Below, piece by piece: positions 1-9,322 of a DNA stretch of 64,000 nt; position 1 is the first letter of the stretch; every line of letters starts with the position of its first letter. The stretch comes from Xanthomonas sp. XNM01 (GTDB lineage Bacteria; Pseudomonadota; Gammaproteobacteria; Xanthomonadales; Xanthomonadaceae), in the NCBI RefSeq assembly GCF_014851915.1, contig NZ_JACVAP010000002.1, positions 434,001 to 498,000 of the forward strand, given 5' to 3'. Both the position numbers and the translations under genes were made by a program. The notes beneath the pieces were generated by a model. The model searched no databases and had not been told where the DNA came from. It saw nothing but the letters and a program-made list of their open reading frames with translations.

Positions 1-679
1 GCGCCCAGAACACGGTGTCCTCCGCGGCGGAACGGATCACCGCATCCAGCTGCGGCAGCAGCTTCTCGGCCAGTGGCCGCGGCAGCACCACGCCGGCGGT
101 GATGCCCTCGCGCATGTTGGCGATGGCCTGGTCGAACAGGGCCGGCACGCCGATCACCCGCTGCGACCAGCGTTCGTAGTCCTGCACCGTCTCGAACGGC
201 TGCGCGCTGGTGCCCGAGCCGAGCATCGCCACCAGCGTGGCCGGGCTGTTGTAGGGGGTCACCGGCTGCATCCAGCCGGGGAAGCGCTCGCCATCGAGCG
301 CGTTGCGTGCCTGGCGCACGAAGATGCGGTAGCTCAGCAGATCCTGGCCGCCCAGCCCGTCCTCGCCGATCGCCTCGACGCGGGCCAGCCAGTCGCTGGT
401 GAACTCGTGGACCTGCTGGCGGTAGGCCGCCGACAGGAAGTTCGGCAGGTAGGCGCCGTGGCGCGGGTCGCCCTGGAAGGTGGCCTGCAGCGGATTGAGC
501 TGCAGCGAGGCGTCCCAGTACTCCTCGTAGAGCAGGTTGAGCCGGGCCGCCTTGTCCTGCAGCGGGGCGGTGCGTGCCTGCGTGGACTGCCTGCGTGGGG
601 CCGCCTCGGCGGGCGGATGCGGAAGCAGCAGGGCGACGGCGATCGCCGCCGACAGCCAGCGGAGGGGACGTGCAGGCAT
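1..679 (-). CDS. DUF885 family protein, C-terminus beyond window edge
   Basis: Partial gene read leftwards off the window edge; 226 codons are present. The ATG at 679 opens a Sec-type signal peptide (MPARPLRWLSAAIAVALLL, then a cleavable PPAEAA region). After it comes LNLLYEEYWDASLQLNPLQA, the start of the DUF885 fold in which the helical N-terminal half precedes an HEGxPGH-type zinc site; that site would lie outside the window. The family is a set of periplasmic metallopeptidase-like hydrolases abundant in Xanthomonadaceae. A full-length second member lies at 28973-30778. The exact substrate is unknown. Start choice is supported by the signal peptide beginning directly at this methionine. 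Confidence 0.8.
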   Translation of the reverse strand, partial: MPARPLRWLSAAIAVALLLPHPPAEAAPRRQSTQARTAPLQDKAARLNLLYEEYWDASLQLNPLQATFQGDPRHGAYLPNFLSAAYRQQVHEFTSDWLARVEAIGEDGLGGQDLLSYRIFVRQARNALDGERFPGWMQPVTPYNSPATLVAMLGSGTSAQPFETVQDYERWSQRVIGVPALFDQAIANMREGITAGVVLPRPLAEKLLPQLDAVIRSAAEDTVFWA

Positions 680-772
680 GCGGTGTTCCTGTGAAGCCGG
701 GCGCCGAGCTTGCCGGATCGTGGCGGTGCAGGCCAGCCCCGGCGGCGGCATCGGTTCACCTGCGGACGCCGC

Positions 773-1555
773 TCAGCCGGCGGCCGCTTCCCCGCGCAGC
801 TGGCGCGCGCGGTCTGCGCCCAGGTACAGCGTGATCGCACGCCGCATCAGGTAGAGCAGCGGAATCAGCGCGATCGCGAACAGCATCTTGTAGCCGTAGT
901 TGAGCGTGCTGACGGCCAGGAACAGCGAGGTGGGCCATTGCTGCGGGCCGAGCACGAAGGCGATCCAGATCACCACGAAGCTGTCGACCAGCTGCGAGAC
1001 CGCGGTCGAGCCGGTGGCGCGCAGCCAGACGTGGCGTTCGCCGGTGGCCCGCCGGATCCGGTGGAACACCGACACGTCGATCAGCTGGCCGACCAGGAAG
1101 GCCACGATCGAGCCGGCGATGGTCCACAGGCCCTGGCCGAACACCGCGGCGAACGCCGCCTGGTAATCCGGCACGCCCTGCGCCTGCGCCGCGCCGACCC
1201 ACCAGCCGGCCGGGGCCAGCGCCATCGCGGCGAACGCGAACACGAAGCCGTACGAGATCAGCGCGACCGCCACCCAGGAGATGAAACGCACGCCGCGTCT
1301 GCCGAAGAACTCGTTGATGGTGTCGGTCATCACGAACACCACCGGCCACAGCAGGGTGCCGGCGGTGAAGCTCAGCGAGCCGGTCTGGCCGAACAGGTTC
1401 CATTCCAGCGGCGCGATGCCGAGGGTGTCCTCCAGGGCGAAGATCTTGACCCCGATGAACTCGGCCAGCACCGCATTGACGCAGAAGAACGCCGCCAGCG
1501 CGATGAACAGGCGGACCGCGCGGTCGTCCAGCGTGCGCGCGGCCGGGGCGCTCAC
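773..1555 (-). CDS. VUT family (YhhQ-like) queuosine-precursor transporter
   Basis: 260-residue inner-membrane protein of the vitamin-uptake-transporter (VUT/ECF S-component-like) family, whose E. coli member YhhQ takes up queuosine precursors. The segment ALEDTLGIAPLEWN, the motif PVVFVMTDTINEFFGRRGVR near residue 70 and the late FVVIWIAF and LNYGYKMLFAIALIPLLYL segments are family hallmarks; six or seven hydrophobic segments are evident. I chose the GTG at 1555 because it overlaps the TGA of the upstream DUF502 gene by 4 bases (GTGA), a coupling arrangement; no ATG gives a better N-terminus. It probably forms an operon with the DUF502 gene. Substrate assignment is by family only. Confidence 0.82.
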   Translation of the reverse strand: MSAPAARTLDDRAVRLFIALAAFFCVNAVLAEFIGVKIFALEDTLGIAPLEWNLFGQTGSLSFTAGTLLWPVVFVMTDTINEFFGRRGVRFISWVAVALISYGFVFAFAAMALAPAGWWVGAAQAQGVPDYQAAFAAVFGQGLWTIAGSIVAFLVGQLIDVSVFHRIRRATGERHVWLRATGSTAVSQLVDSFVVIWIAFVLGPQQWPTSLFLAVSTLNYGYKMLFAIALIPLLYLMRRAITLYLGADRARQLRGEAAAG

Positions 1556-2226
1556 ACCCGGTCGCCGGCCCGGGTGAAGGGCATCGTCTCGGGGGCGACC
1601 GCGCCACCGGAGATGATGAAGCTCATCGCCTGGTCGACCGTCCAGTCGGTCGGCGTCAGCAGCTCGACCGGCACGATCTCCAGGTAGCCCGAGGTCGGAT
1701 TGGGCGTGGTCGGCACGTAGACCGCGGCCAGCTCGCGGCCGCTGCCTTCCTCGCGCAGCACGCGGGTGACCAGGCCGATCGATTTCATGTCGCGGTGGGG
1801 GAAATCGATCAGGACCACGCGCTGGGTGCTGCCCGGCTTGGTCTGCAGGATGTCCAGCAGCTTGCGCGCGCTGGTGTAGATGATGTTGGCCAGCGGCACC
1901 CGCGCGATCACCGCCTCGAACCAGCCGAGCAGCCGCTGGCCGATCACGCGCCGGGTCAGCAGGCCCACGCCGACGATGACCAGCACCGTGGCCAGCATCG
2001 CGATGGTGTTCTGCACCCACAGCGCGCTGACCCAGCCGAGCGCGTCGGGAAAGCCCTGCGCGATGCGCTCGGACAGCGGCCCTACCCACGGCGTGCTGAT
2101 GCTGGAGAGCATCACGAAGACGAACTTCACCACCACCCAGGTCAGCCAGATGGGCAGCAGGGTCAACAGGCCGGTGAAGAAGAGTTTCTGCAGCGAGGCC
2201 CGCTGCTGGGCGTGGTCGGGGGACAT
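1552..2226 (-). CDS. DUF502 domain membrane protein
   Basis: 224 residues. Two N-terminal transmembrane segments (LFFTGLLTLLPIWLTWVVV and IAMLATVLVIVGVGLLT) are followed by the conserved DUF502 core: PLANIIYTSARKLLD, then the VVLIDFPHRD and VPTTPNPTSGYLEIVP motifs, typical of this widespread family of uncharacterised inner-membrane proteins. The start at 2226 (MSPDHAQQ) places the first membrane helix about 15 residues in; a longer reading to 2268 adds an unlikely leader. The stop overlaps the start of the VUT transporter gene, so the two are likely co-transcribed. Function is unknown in the family. Confidence 0.85.
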   Translation of the reverse strand: MSPDHAQQRASLQKLFFTGLLTLLPIWLTWVVVKFVFVMLSSISTPWVGPLSERIAQGFPDALGWVSALWVQNTIAMLATVLVIVGVGLLTRRVIGQRLLGWFEAVIARVPLANIIYTSARKLLDILQTKPGSTQRVVLIDFPHRDMKSIGLVTRVLREEGSGRELAAVYVPTTPNPTSGYLEIVPVELLTPTDWTVDQAMSFIISGGAVAPETMPFTRAGDRV

Positions 2227-2303
2227 GGCGCGCGCATTGTAGCGCCCGCCGAAGCTATGCTGGGGCACGCAAGGAGGCGGTGTTCACCGGAGGGATCGGG
2301 AGA

Positions 2304-3668
2304 ATGATGCGGGCGGTTCTGAAGAGTCTGGTGATCGTGGCAGCCAGCGTTCTGCTGCTGGGGCTGGGGGTGTATCTGGCGTCGCGTGCGGTTGGCCCGA
2401 GCGCGGAGGAGGCCAGCGCGCTGGCGCTGCTCGACCGGCCTCAGCATGTCGGCGACCGGGATGGATCGGCGGCGCTGTACACGCTGGATCTGGACATGCC
2501 GGATGCGGAGCGCGAGCCCTTGCTGGCCGCTGATGTCGCACTGTTTGCGGCTGCGCAGCCGGATGGACAGGGCCGCAGGCGTTGGCGAAGCGGGCGGGAG
2601 CACTGGCCTGTCCTGGGGCGGAGCGGGCGCGATGATCCGAAGTGGTGTCACTCACGTGACTCGGACTGCCTGCAGCAGGTCCGTGCCGCACCGGAGGACT
2701 ATGCGGCCCTGCTGGATCGCGACCGCGAACTGGTGGACCGGGTAGAGGCGCTGCTGGTCTACGACCATTTCCAGAACCGGTTTCCCTTCCGCCCGGACAT
2801 GCCGTTACCGTCCTATCAGTGGTCGTTGCGGCCATTGACTCGCAATGCCCTGCGTTTTGCCACGGGTGAAGTCGATTTGGCATTGGCAGGGACGTGCAAG
2901 GGGATCACGCAGGGGCGCGTGCTGATCGACGCAGGCGACAATCTGATCGGCAGCATGCTCGGCGTCGCTCTGGTCCGGGGGCATGGTGAACTGCTGGCGT
3001 CGATGCTGGCCGAGCTGCCCCGGACATACCCGCTTCCCGACGCGTGTGCAGCTGCGCTGTCCCGGCCACTGCAGACCCAGCAGGCGACCTGCCGGGCGAT
3101 GACCGCGGAGGGGCGCTGGTCGGTGAGCGGCATGAGGCAGATCGTGGCCGACACGCGTGATGCATCTGCCGGTATCGAGGGCATGTTTGGCTGGGTCGTT
3201 CTGGACGGCGAGCGCAGCGCTGCGCGTATTGCCCCCCGATTCACCTGGTTCTGCGGCGATCACGCCGCCGCGCTGGTCGAGTCCGATGCGCCGCTGGTGG
3301 ACCCGTCCGGGCCACCGTCGCGCTGGTCGCTGGCCTGTGCATCGAACATTGCCGGCTGCATCCTGGCCGACATCGCTGCACCGGCCTACGTGGATTACGG
3401 ACTTCGGTTCCAGGACAGTGAGGCACAGTTGCGGACGTTGTCGGCACTGTTGTGGCTGCGCGCGCGCCCGGGGCCGATCGATGCCGATGCCCTTGCCGCG
3501 CTGCCCGTCGACATGACCAGCGCGGCACGGCCGCTCCGCGTGGATGCAGAGGGCGCAACGCTGGGAACGCCGCTGTACTCACACCGTGAGAAACAGTCGG
3601 TAGCCGACGACGTCTGGCGCATCCCGCTCCCCGGCAGCCGCCTTCAGCCGGCGCCCGCGGCGCCCTGA
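2304..3668 (+). CDS. hypothetical membrane-anchored protein
   Basis: 454 residues from the ATG at 2304, chosen because GGAGG lies at 2289-2293, about ten bases upstream; an in-frame GTG at 2280 is the alternative. The N-terminus is MMRAVLKSLVIVAASVLLLG, a single membrane anchor or uncleaved signal, followed by an aqueous domain that I cannot assign to a family. Several cysteines (for example in DPKWCHSRDSDC and NIAGCIL) suggest a periplasmic disulfide-stabilised protein. Its codon use is visibly less GC-extreme than its neighbours. The 3' end overlaps the end of the convergent DUF4442 gene by 25 bases. Confidence 0.7.
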   Translation: MMRAVLKSLVIVAASVLLLGLGVYLASRAVGPSAEEASALALLDRPQHVGDRDGSAALYTLDLDMPDAEREPLLAADVALFAAAQPDGQGRRRWRSGREHWPVLGRSGRDDPKWCHSRDSDCLQQVRAAPEDYAALLDRDRELVDRVEALLVYDHFQNRFPFRPDMPLPSYQWSLRPLTRNALRFATGEVDLALAGTCKGITQGRVLIDAGDNLIGSMLGVALVRGHGELLASMLAELPRTYPLPDACAAALSRPLQTQQATCRAMTAEGRWSVSGMRQIVADTRDASAGIEGMFGWVVLDGERSAARIAPRFTWFCGDHAAALVESDAPLVDPSGPPSRWSLACASNIAGCILADIAAPAYVDYGLRFQDSEAQLRTLSALLWLRARPGPIDADALAALPVDMTSAARPLRVDAEGATLGTPLYSHREKQSVADDVWRIPLPGSRLQPAPAAP

Positions 3669-4123
3669 GCCGGACGCCGATCCGGCTTGCGCCGCACGTA
3701 GACCTGCTTGCGGACCCGGGCGACGACCTCGCCGGAGGCGTCGGTCACCGCGTTCTCGAACCAGTGCAGGTATTTGGCGCCGCCGTCGGTGGCGGCCCGG
3801 ATCTGCGCGAGCAGCGTGTCGTCCACGTCGAATGCGGTGGCGACCGTGCCGCGCCCGGGTTTGACGAACTCGATCTCGGCCGCCTTGTCCCAGACGTAGT
3901 AGTCGCGCCCGAGCTGGTGCATCAGCAGCAGCATCCAGAACGGGTCGGTCATCGCGAACAGGCTGCCGCCGAAGTGGGTGCCGACGTAGTTGCGGTTCCA
4001 CGGCCGCATCCGCAGTTCGACGCGTGCGTGCCGGTAGTCGGGCGTGATCCGGGCGACGTGGATGCCGGTGAACAGGAACGGCGGCCACAGGTTCAGGCCG
4101 AGGCGGAACGTCGAGGCTTTCAT
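3644..4123 (-). CDS. DUF4442 hotdog-fold thioesterase-like protein
   Basis: 159 residues, start at 4123 (MKASTFRLGLNLWPPFLFTG), which is the usual DUF4442 N-terminus; in-frame methionines further upstream would add an arginine-rich leader. The signature RPWNRNYVGTHFGGSLFAM followed by DPFWMLLLMHQLG matches the PaaI/YiiD-C-type hotdog fold in which a HxGG element contributes to the acyl-CoA site. Likely an acyl-CoA thioesterase, but no substrate can be inferred. No signal peptide; cytoplasmic. Convergent with the preceding gene with a short 3' overlap. Confidence 0.82.
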   Translation of the reverse strand: MKASTFRLGLNLWPPFLFTGIHVARITPDYRHARVELRMRPWNRNYVGTHFGGSLFAMTDPFWMLLLMHQLGRDYYVWDKAAEIEFVKPGRGTVATAFDVDDTLLAQIRAATDGGAKYLHWFENAVTDASGEVVARVRKQVYVRRKPDRRPAQGAAGAG

Positions 4124-4212
4124 CGAAGGGGGGCGGCGTGGCGAGGGGATCCGGAAGGCTAGCATACGCATGCGTATGCGAAGCCGGCCGCTCTTGCCAC
4201 CCGCCCTTGCCC

Positions 4213-4743
4213 TCATCCGGTGCGCGTCGCCGCCGCGAACAGATCCTCCGCCGGTACCGGCGGCAGCGCGCCTTCCAGGGCCAGCAGGAAACGCTTGGTC
4301 GGCAGGCCGCCACCGAAGCCGGTCAGTGCGCCATCGGCGCCGATCACCCGATGGCAGGGCAGCACGATGGGAAGCGGGTTGCGTCCGTTCGCGGCGCCGA
4401 CCGCACGGCTCGCCCCCGGCCGGGCGACGCGGCTGGCCAGGTCGCGGTAGCTGACCGTCGTGCCGAACGGGATCGTCGCCAGCGCATGCCAGACCTGGCG
4501 CTGGAAGTCGGTGCCCTGTGGGTCCAGCGGCAGGTCGAAGCCCTGCCGCTCACCGGCGAAGTAGGCGTCGAGCTGGCGGCGCGCCTCGTCCAGCAGCCGA
4601 TGCCCGCCCTCGCGCCAGGCCGCGCTGCGGCGCACCGGATGCCGGTTCTCGGGGAACTCGATCGCGTGCAGGCCAGCGTCGGACGCGGCGACCAGCAGCG
4701 GTCCCACCGGGCTGGCGATGCGGGTATGGAAGATGGGGGTCAT
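4213..4743 (-). CDS. ogt: methylated-DNA--[protein]-cysteine S-methyltransferase
   Basis: 176 residues; suicide repair enzyme that transfers O6-alkyl groups of guanine (and O4 of thymine) to its own cysteine. The active-site motif [12 protein letters not shown] gives the acceptor Cys130, preceded by the DNA-recognition helix [13 protein letters not shown]; the N-terminal ribonuclease-H-like half is complete. The ATG at 4743 overlaps the TGA of the upstream ada/alkA gene (ATGA), so translation is probably coupled and the whole alkylation-repair unit is co-expressed. Length is normal for Ogt. It supplies the transferase activity that the neighbouring fusion protein lacks in its C-terminal half. 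Confidence 0.93.
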   Translation of the reverse strand: MTPIFHTRIASPVGPLLVAASDAGLHAIEFPENRHPVRRSAAWREGGHRLLDEARRQLDAYFAGERQGFDLPLDPQGTDFQRQVWHALATIPFGTTVSYRDLASRVARPGASRAVGAANGRNPLPIVLPCHRVIGADGALTGFGGGLPTKRFLLALEGALPPVPAEDLFAAATRTG

Positions 4744-6371
4744 GCGGGCTTCCTCGGGGAGCGCGTGCGCGTGGCGCCGGTGCGACGTGCGCGTGGTGTC
4801 GTCGCGGCGGGGATGTTGCTGGCCGCCGGCCGTGCCTGCGGTGGCGATGCCGGGGTGGCGGAGGGCGCCGGCGCCGCGGCCGGCCTCATCGCCTCGCGCC
4901 ACAGATGGATCACCGCGTAGCCGCGCCAGGGCCGCCAGCGTTCCGCCTCCAGCCGCAGTTGTCTGGCGCTCAGGCGACTGCCGTCGCCCGGCAAGGCCTT
5001 CTGCAGGACCAGGTCCTCGGCCGGGAACGCATCCGGATGCCCGAGTGCGCGCAGTGCGATGTACTGCGCGGTCCACGGGCCGATGCCGGGCAGGGCGGTC
5101 CATCGCGCGGTGATGTCGTCCAGCGTGCGGTCGGCGCGCAGGTCCACGCGTCCGTCGAGCAGGGCGCGGGCGATGCCGCGCACGGTGTCGGCACGCGCAC
5201 GGGTCAGGCCGATCGCGGACAGGTCCGCGTCGGCCAGCGCGCCCGGCTCGGGAAACAGATGCTCCAGCCCAGGCCCCGGCGGGGCCGGCAACGGCGTGCC
5301 GAAGCGCTGCGCCAGGCGTGCGGTGACGGTCCGTGCGGCGGCCACGCTGACCTGCTGGCCGATGACCGCGCGCACCGCGATCTCGAAGCCGTCCCAGCCG
5401 CTGGGCAGGCGCAGGCCGGGGCGTCGGGCCAGCAGTGGCGCGAGCCGCGGATCGGCCGACAGCGTGGTGGCGATCGCATGCGGGTCGGCATCCAGATCGA
5501 ACATCCGACGCAGGCGGGCGACCACGTCCAGCAGCGTGTCCGCGCGCGCGCCGTGCAGCTCCAGCCGCAGGGCGTGCTGGCCGCCGGGCCAGGCGGTGAC
5601 GCGCAGGACGCCCGGCGCGGCACGGCTGCCGATCACCCGCGCGTAGCTGGTGTCGTCGACCGCCTCGACCCCGGGCAGCGCGCGACCGCGCAGGAAATCC
5701 AGCATCGCGGCGAGGTCGTACGGAGGGCGATAGCCCAGGCGCAGGACCAGCGGGCGCGCGGGATCGTGGCGCATGGCGCCGTCGGCCTCGTCGCGGCGCA
5801 GCGCCCGGGGCGCCATCCTGTAGGCCTCGAGGAAGGCGGCGTTGAACCGGCGCAGGCTGCCGAAGCCCGAAGCCAGCGCGACTTCGGTGACCGGCAGCGT
5901 GGTCTCGGTCAACAGCTGCTTGGCGAACAGCAGGCGACGGGTGCCATGCACGCCGATCGGCGGCGCGCCCAGGCGCTCGACGAACAGCCGTCGCAGCTGG
6001 CGCTCGCCCAGGTGCAGGCGCTCGGCCAGGGCCGGCAGCGGCTGGTCGGCCAGAAAGCCCTGGTCGATCAGCTTCAACGCCCGCGCCACGGTCTCGTCGC
6101 CGCGGCGCCAGGCGCCGTCCTCGGGCGCCAGTTCCGGCCGGCAGCGCAGACAGGGCCGGAAGCCGGCGCCTTCGGCCGCGGCCGCGCTGGGGTAGTAGTC
6201 GACGTTGGACGGCTTCGGCGGCGGTGCCGGGCAGACCGGCCGGCAGTAGATGCCGGTGCTGCGCACGGCGGTGAAGAACAGGCCGTCGAAGCGGGCGTCC
6301 CGGCTCAGCCGGGCCTGCTCGCAGACCCGGGCATCGGGGAGGGGGCTGGCGGTGGCGTCGGTGCGGGACAT
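4740..6371 (-). CDS. alkA: Ada-type regulator fused to AlkA 3-methyladenine DNA glycosylase
   Basis: 543 residues with three parts. Residues ~25-85 are the Ada zinc domain: Cys43, Cys47, Cys74 and Cys77 keep the spacing of E. coli Ada Cys38/42/69/72, Cys38 being the methylphosphotriester acceptor. Residues ~95-190 are an AraC-type helix-turn-helix. Residues ~205-490 are AlkA: the N-terminal AlkA domain, then the helix-hairpin-helix [18 protein letters not shown] and catalytic Asp453 in AEDLVLQK. It therefore senses methylated DNA, activates transcription and excises alkylated bases. The tail after ~490 is Ala/Pro/Arg-rich and looks disordered. The product overlaps ogt by 4 bases. Start 6371 is supported by the immediate Ada domain. 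Confidence 0.93.
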   Translation of the reverse strand: MSRTDATASPLPDARVCEQARLSRDARFDGLFFTAVRSTGIYCRPVCPAPPPKPSNVDYYPSAAAAEGAGFRPCLRCRPELAPEDGAWRRGDETVARALKLIDQGFLADQPLPALAERLHLGERQLRRLFVERLGAPPIGVHGTRRLLFAKQLLTETTLPVTEVALASGFGSLRRFNAAFLEAYRMAPRALRRDEADGAMRHDPARPLVLRLGYRPPYDLAAMLDFLRGRALPGVEAVDDTSYARVIGSRAAPGVLRVTAWPGGQHALRLELHGARADTLLDVVARLRRMFDLDADPHAIATTLSADPRLAPLLARRPGLRLPSGWDGFEIAVRAVIGQQVSVAAARTVTARLAQRFGTPLPAPPGPGLEHLFPEPGALADADLSAIGLTRARADTVRGIARALLDGRVDLRADRTLDDITARWTALPGIGPWTAQYIALRALGHPDAFPAEDLVLQKALPGDGSRLSARQLRLEAERWRPWRGYAVIHLWREAMRPAAAPAPSATPASPPQARPAASNIPAATTPRARRTGATRTRSPRKPA

Positions 6372-6448
6372 GCACGCAGGCTAGCACCGCCCCCCGCCGT
6401 GGACTGGCCGCTTTCGGACATCAATGCAGGCCGGCCGCCGGGTGCGGT

Positions 6449-7696
6449 TCAGCGCGCGCGCAGGGCGGGCTGCAGCACGGCCGGATCGCCGTCGCTGGGT
6501 GCGGCCCGGATGCCGAGCAGGCGCGCGAGCAACGGGTAGACGTGCACGTTGTCGAACGCCGGCAGTACCTTGCCTTCCGCGAAGGCCGGACCATGCGCGA
6601 TGAACACCGCGCCCATCGACGGCAGTGCCGGGTCGTAGCCGTGCGAGCCGCGGTCGCGCACCGGCCGCCGCGCGATCGTCTCCGCACCCAGCGCGTCCCA
6701 GCCCTCGTCCATCTGGCACACGATCGGCGGCACCCGCGGGTGGCTGCCGTACGCCCAGCGCGCCGGCAGCTCCTGCCTGCGCCAGCAGGTGTACGGCGGA
6801 TGCCTTCCCAGCAGCTGCCGCTCGACCGCGGCGGTCCGCCCCGGCTTCGGTGCGATGCCGATCACCTGGCCGACGCTGACCACGTCGGCATCGTCCGGCG
6901 CCACCATGTCCTCGACCGCGATCACCTGGCCGGCCGGCACCGACGCCATGCCGTGGTCGGAGACGATGACCAGGTTCACCTGGTCGTACTGGCCGCGCGC
7001 GCGCAGCGTGTCCACCAGGCGCCCGATCGCCGCGTCGGTGACGCGGATCGCCTCGTGCATCTGCGCCGAGTCCGGGCCATGGTCGTGGCCGGCCTTGTCG
7101 ACCTTGTCGAAGTACAGCGTCATCAGCGCGGGGCGTTCGGCGTCGGGCAGCGCGAACCAGGCCAGGACCTGGTCGACGCGCGCCTGCTCGGTCATGTCGA
7201 CGTCGAACGGGAACCAGGCATCGGGGTGCAGGCCTTGGATCGGCGCCTCGGTGCCGGGCCAGAACATCGCCGCGGTGCGCAGGCCGGCGCGGTGCGCGCC
7301 GATCCAGATCGGTTCGCCGCCCCACCAGCGGCCATCGCCGACGGCATCGCGGTCGCTGAGCCGGAAATCGCCCAGGCCCTCGTCGCGCATGCTGTTGTGG
7401 ATGATGCCGTGGTGGTTCGGGCGCAGGCCGGTGACCAGGGTGTAGTGGTTGGGAAAGGTCAGCGACGGGTAGGAGGGATTCATCCGCTCCGCCCGCACGC
7501 CCGCGGCCGCGATCGCGTCCAGGTGCGGGGTTTCGCCGCGTCCGAGCAGGCGGGCAGGCAGGCCGTCCACGGAGACCAGCAGCAGCGTGGTCGGGGCGGG
7601 GTCGGCCACGGTGGCCGGACGGGAAAGAGGGCTGGTACAGGCGGCCAGCAGGAGCAGCGCGGCCAGCCAGGGCAGGCGTGCGGACAGAACGGTCAT
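6449..7696 (-). CDS. ectonucleotide pyrophosphatase/phosphodiesterase-like lipoprotein
   Basis: 415 residues. A lipobox LLLLAAC places the lipidated cysteine at 20, so the enzyme is anchored to a membrane facing the periplasm. The alkaline-phosphatase superfamily fold is shown by VSVDG (Asp44, first zinc ligand), PSLTFPNHYTLVTGL with nucleophile Thr80, YFDKVDKAGHDHGP (Asp and His ligands) and VSDHGM (second Asp-His pair). This set is the NPP (nucleotide pyrophosphatase/phosphodiesterase) arrangement, which hydrolyses phosphodiesters of nucleotides or lysophospholipids; the substrate here is not known. The gene stands alone, followed leftwards by the alkylation-repair unit. Confidence 0.88.
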   Translation of the reverse strand: MTVLSARLPWLAALLLLAACTSPLSRPATVADPAPTTLLLVSVDGLPARLLGRGETPHLDAIAAAGVRAERMNPSYPSLTFPNHYTLVTGLRPNHHGIIHNSMRDEGLGDFRLSDRDAVGDGRWWGGEPIWIGAHRAGLRTAAMFWPGTEAPIQGLHPDAWFPFDVDMTEQARVDQVLAWFALPDAERPALMTLYFDKVDKAGHDHGPDSAQMHEAIRVTDAAIGRLVDTLRARGQYDQVNLVIVSDHGMASVPAGQVIAVEDMVAPDDADVVSVGQVIGIAPKPGRTAAVERQLLGRHPPYTCWRRQELPARWAYGSHPRVPPIVCQMDEGWDALGAETIARRPVRDRGSHGYDPALPSMGAVFIAHGPAFAEGKVLPAFDNVHVYPLLARLLGIRAAPSDGDPAVLQPALRAR

Positions 7697-7903
7697 CAGG
7701 TCATGAACATGAAGCGGAACACATCCGCGACAGCTTGGCAGAGTTGCACGACCCCGTCATGACACCGATGCGCCCGCCAGATCATCCCGGTGAGTGCGCG
7801 CTGAAGCAGGGATGAGGCGGGGCTGAAGCGGCAAGATCCGCGTCCGGACGCTGCACCGTGCAGGCGCTATAACAGAGGCCTGCCCGTTGCCCGGAGCTTC
7901 TCC

Positions 7904-8419
7904 ATGCACATGCCCGCCCGACCCCGTTTCGTGAGTGCACGCCTGGCCCTGGCCGTTGCGGCGTCGCTGGCCGCAGTACCGGTGCTGGCGCAGTCGGTGG
8001 TTCCATCGGTACAGCCGAACCGCTACACCACGCCGCCCCGGCAGGCCACGCAGGATGCACGCAGCAACCAGGACGCGCTGCGCCAGGCCAACCAGGAGGC
8101 CCAGCGTCGCCAGGGCGAGGCGAGCCGGCGGGCCGCGAACGACCAGGCACGCAACCAGATCGACGCGAACCGGCAGCGGATGGAGGCCGACCGCGCCCGT
8201 ACCGAACGGCAGCGTGCCGCCGTGGCCGACGATCCGGTCGAATCCGAGCGCCTGCGCCAGGCGTTCGAGGCGCGCAGGCAGGCCTACGAACGCGAGCGCG
8301 AGGCGATCGAGCGGCAACGTGCCGCGGACGAGGCCCGCAATGCGGACCGCTCGCGTGACGGGGCCGACGTTCCCGCATCCACGCGCAGCCCCAGGCCGGC
8401 CGGCGGTGGCCGTCGCTGA
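7904..8419 (+). CDS. hypothetical periplasmic coiled-coil protein, Gln/Arg-rich
   Basis: 171 residues. A clear signal peptide ends in ALAVAASLAAVPVLAQS, so the mature protein is periplasmic. The rest is extremely rich in Arg, Gln, Glu and Ala with heptad-like spacing (for example RQAFEARRQAYEREREAIER), predicted as a long charged alpha-helix or coiled coil; there is no catalytic motif. A possible -10 element TATAAC lies at 7868-7873, about 35 bases upstream. I do not recognise a named family; similar small secreted QR-rich proteins are common in this order. Confidence 0.72.
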   Translation: MHMPARPRFVSARLALAVAASLAAVPVLAQSVVPSVQPNRYTTPPRQATQDARSNQDALRQANQEAQRRQGEASRRAANDQARNQIDANRQRMEADRARTERQRAAVADDPVESERLRQAFEARRQAYEREREAIERQRAADEARNADRSRDGADVPASTRSPRPAGGGRR

Positions 8420-8443
8420 CGGAACGCCGTCCGCGACCCGCCT

Positions 8444-9199
8444 TCAGCCACGGCGCCGGCGTCCGTCTGTCGCAGGCTGTGGTGCCTGGCCGGCCACCAG
8501 CTCGTAGTGCGTGCCCAGGAACAACTGGCGCACGAAGGTGACGCAGTCGCCGCCGCGCCAGGTCTGGCGCTCGATGGTCAGGCAGGCGCTGCCGGCGGCG
8601 ACCTGCAGGTGGCCTGCCTGGGTCGCATCGGCGGCGACCGCGCCGATCCGGTGCGTGGCGGTGGTCCAGGGAATCGTGTGCAGCAGCCAGCTGCCCGGCG
8701 AGGTGTCGGCGAAATCGCGCGTCAGCGCTTCCGGCAGCAGTTGCGGGTTGAGCAGGCGCGTTTCCAGCGCGAACGGCCGGCCGTTGGCCAGGTGCAGGCC
8801 GCGTAGTTCCAGCACCCGGCCGTCGTCGGCGCGCAGGTCCTGCTCCGGCGCCAGCGCGGGGCGAGCCGCGCGCCGCCGCCGCGACAGCAGTTCGAAGCGG
8901 TAGGCCATGCCGCGCTGGCTCACCTCCACCGCGATGTCCGGGATCTGCAGCGCCACCGATTCGATCTGCGGGTCGGGCGCGCGGACGTGGCTGCCCGAGC
9001 GCTTGCGGCGTATCACCAGGCGTTGCTCGACCAGCGCGCCCAGCGCCTTGTTCACCGTCATCCGCGAACAGCCGTACTCGGCCATCAGCGCGTGTTCGGG
9101 CGGGATCCGGTGGCCGGGCGGCCACGCGCCGCTGCGGATCCGCTGCTCGATGTCGTCGCGGATGCGCTGGTGCAGCGGGACGGGCTTCGTGTCGGGCAT
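8444..9199 (-). CDS. hutC: HutC, GntR-family repressor of histidine utilisation
   Basis: 251 residues. The N-terminal winged helix ([20 protein letters not shown], then [17 protein letters not shown]) is GntR type; from ~95 on a UTRA ligand-binding domain follows, ending in [19 protein letters not shown]. HutC proteins repress hut genes and are released by urocanate, the product of HutH. Its position, divergent from hutH with a palindromic operator in between, identifies it. No other hut regulator is present. The start at 9199 gives the normal N-terminus ([11 protein letters not shown]). Confidence 0.94.
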   Translation of the reverse strand: MPDTKPVPLHQRIRDDIEQRIRSGAWPPGHRIPPEHALMAEYGCSRMTVNKALGALVEQRLVIRRKRSGSHVRAPDPQIESVALQIPDIAVEVSQRGMAYRFELLSRRRRAARPALAPEQDLRADDGRVLELRGLHLANGRPFALETRLLNPQLLPEALTRDFADTSPGSWLLHTIPWTTATHRIGAVAADATQAGHLQVAAGSACLTIERQTWRGGDCVTFVRQLFLGTHYELVAGQAPQPATDGRRRRG

Positions 9200-9278
9200 G
9201 GCGGGCCTGGAAGGAGCGGGCGGACGGGCGACGTCCCGGCCTGCTGCGCTGCGTCTGGACGCGGCGCGGCAGGGGTCC

Positions 9279-9296
9279 GTAATGTATATACATTAC
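9279..9296. promoter_or_regulatory. HutC operator palindrome
   Basis: GTAATGTATATACATTAC is a perfect 18-base palindrome, AT-rich in a very GC-rich setting, 27 bases before the hutH start and 80 before hutC. Its core TGTATATACA matches the core of HutC sites described in pseudomonads and enterics (TGTATxTACA). It most likely serves both divergent promoters, giving repression of hutHU and autoregulation of hutC. Confidence 0.85.
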
Positions 9297-9322
9297 TGCC
9301 ACGCCGTCTGCCGGAGACCCCG

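Noticed and set aside
710-1687. Long Arg/His/Gln-rich open frame on the + strand opposite the VUT and DUF502 genes
   Set aside because: Antisense shadow of two well-supported membrane proteins; low-complexity composition typical of GC-rich reverse frames.
8987-9322. N-terminal extension of hutH
   Set aside because: It would run through the HutC palindrome and the 5' part of hutC; the conserved protein begins at 9323 with a ribosome site.
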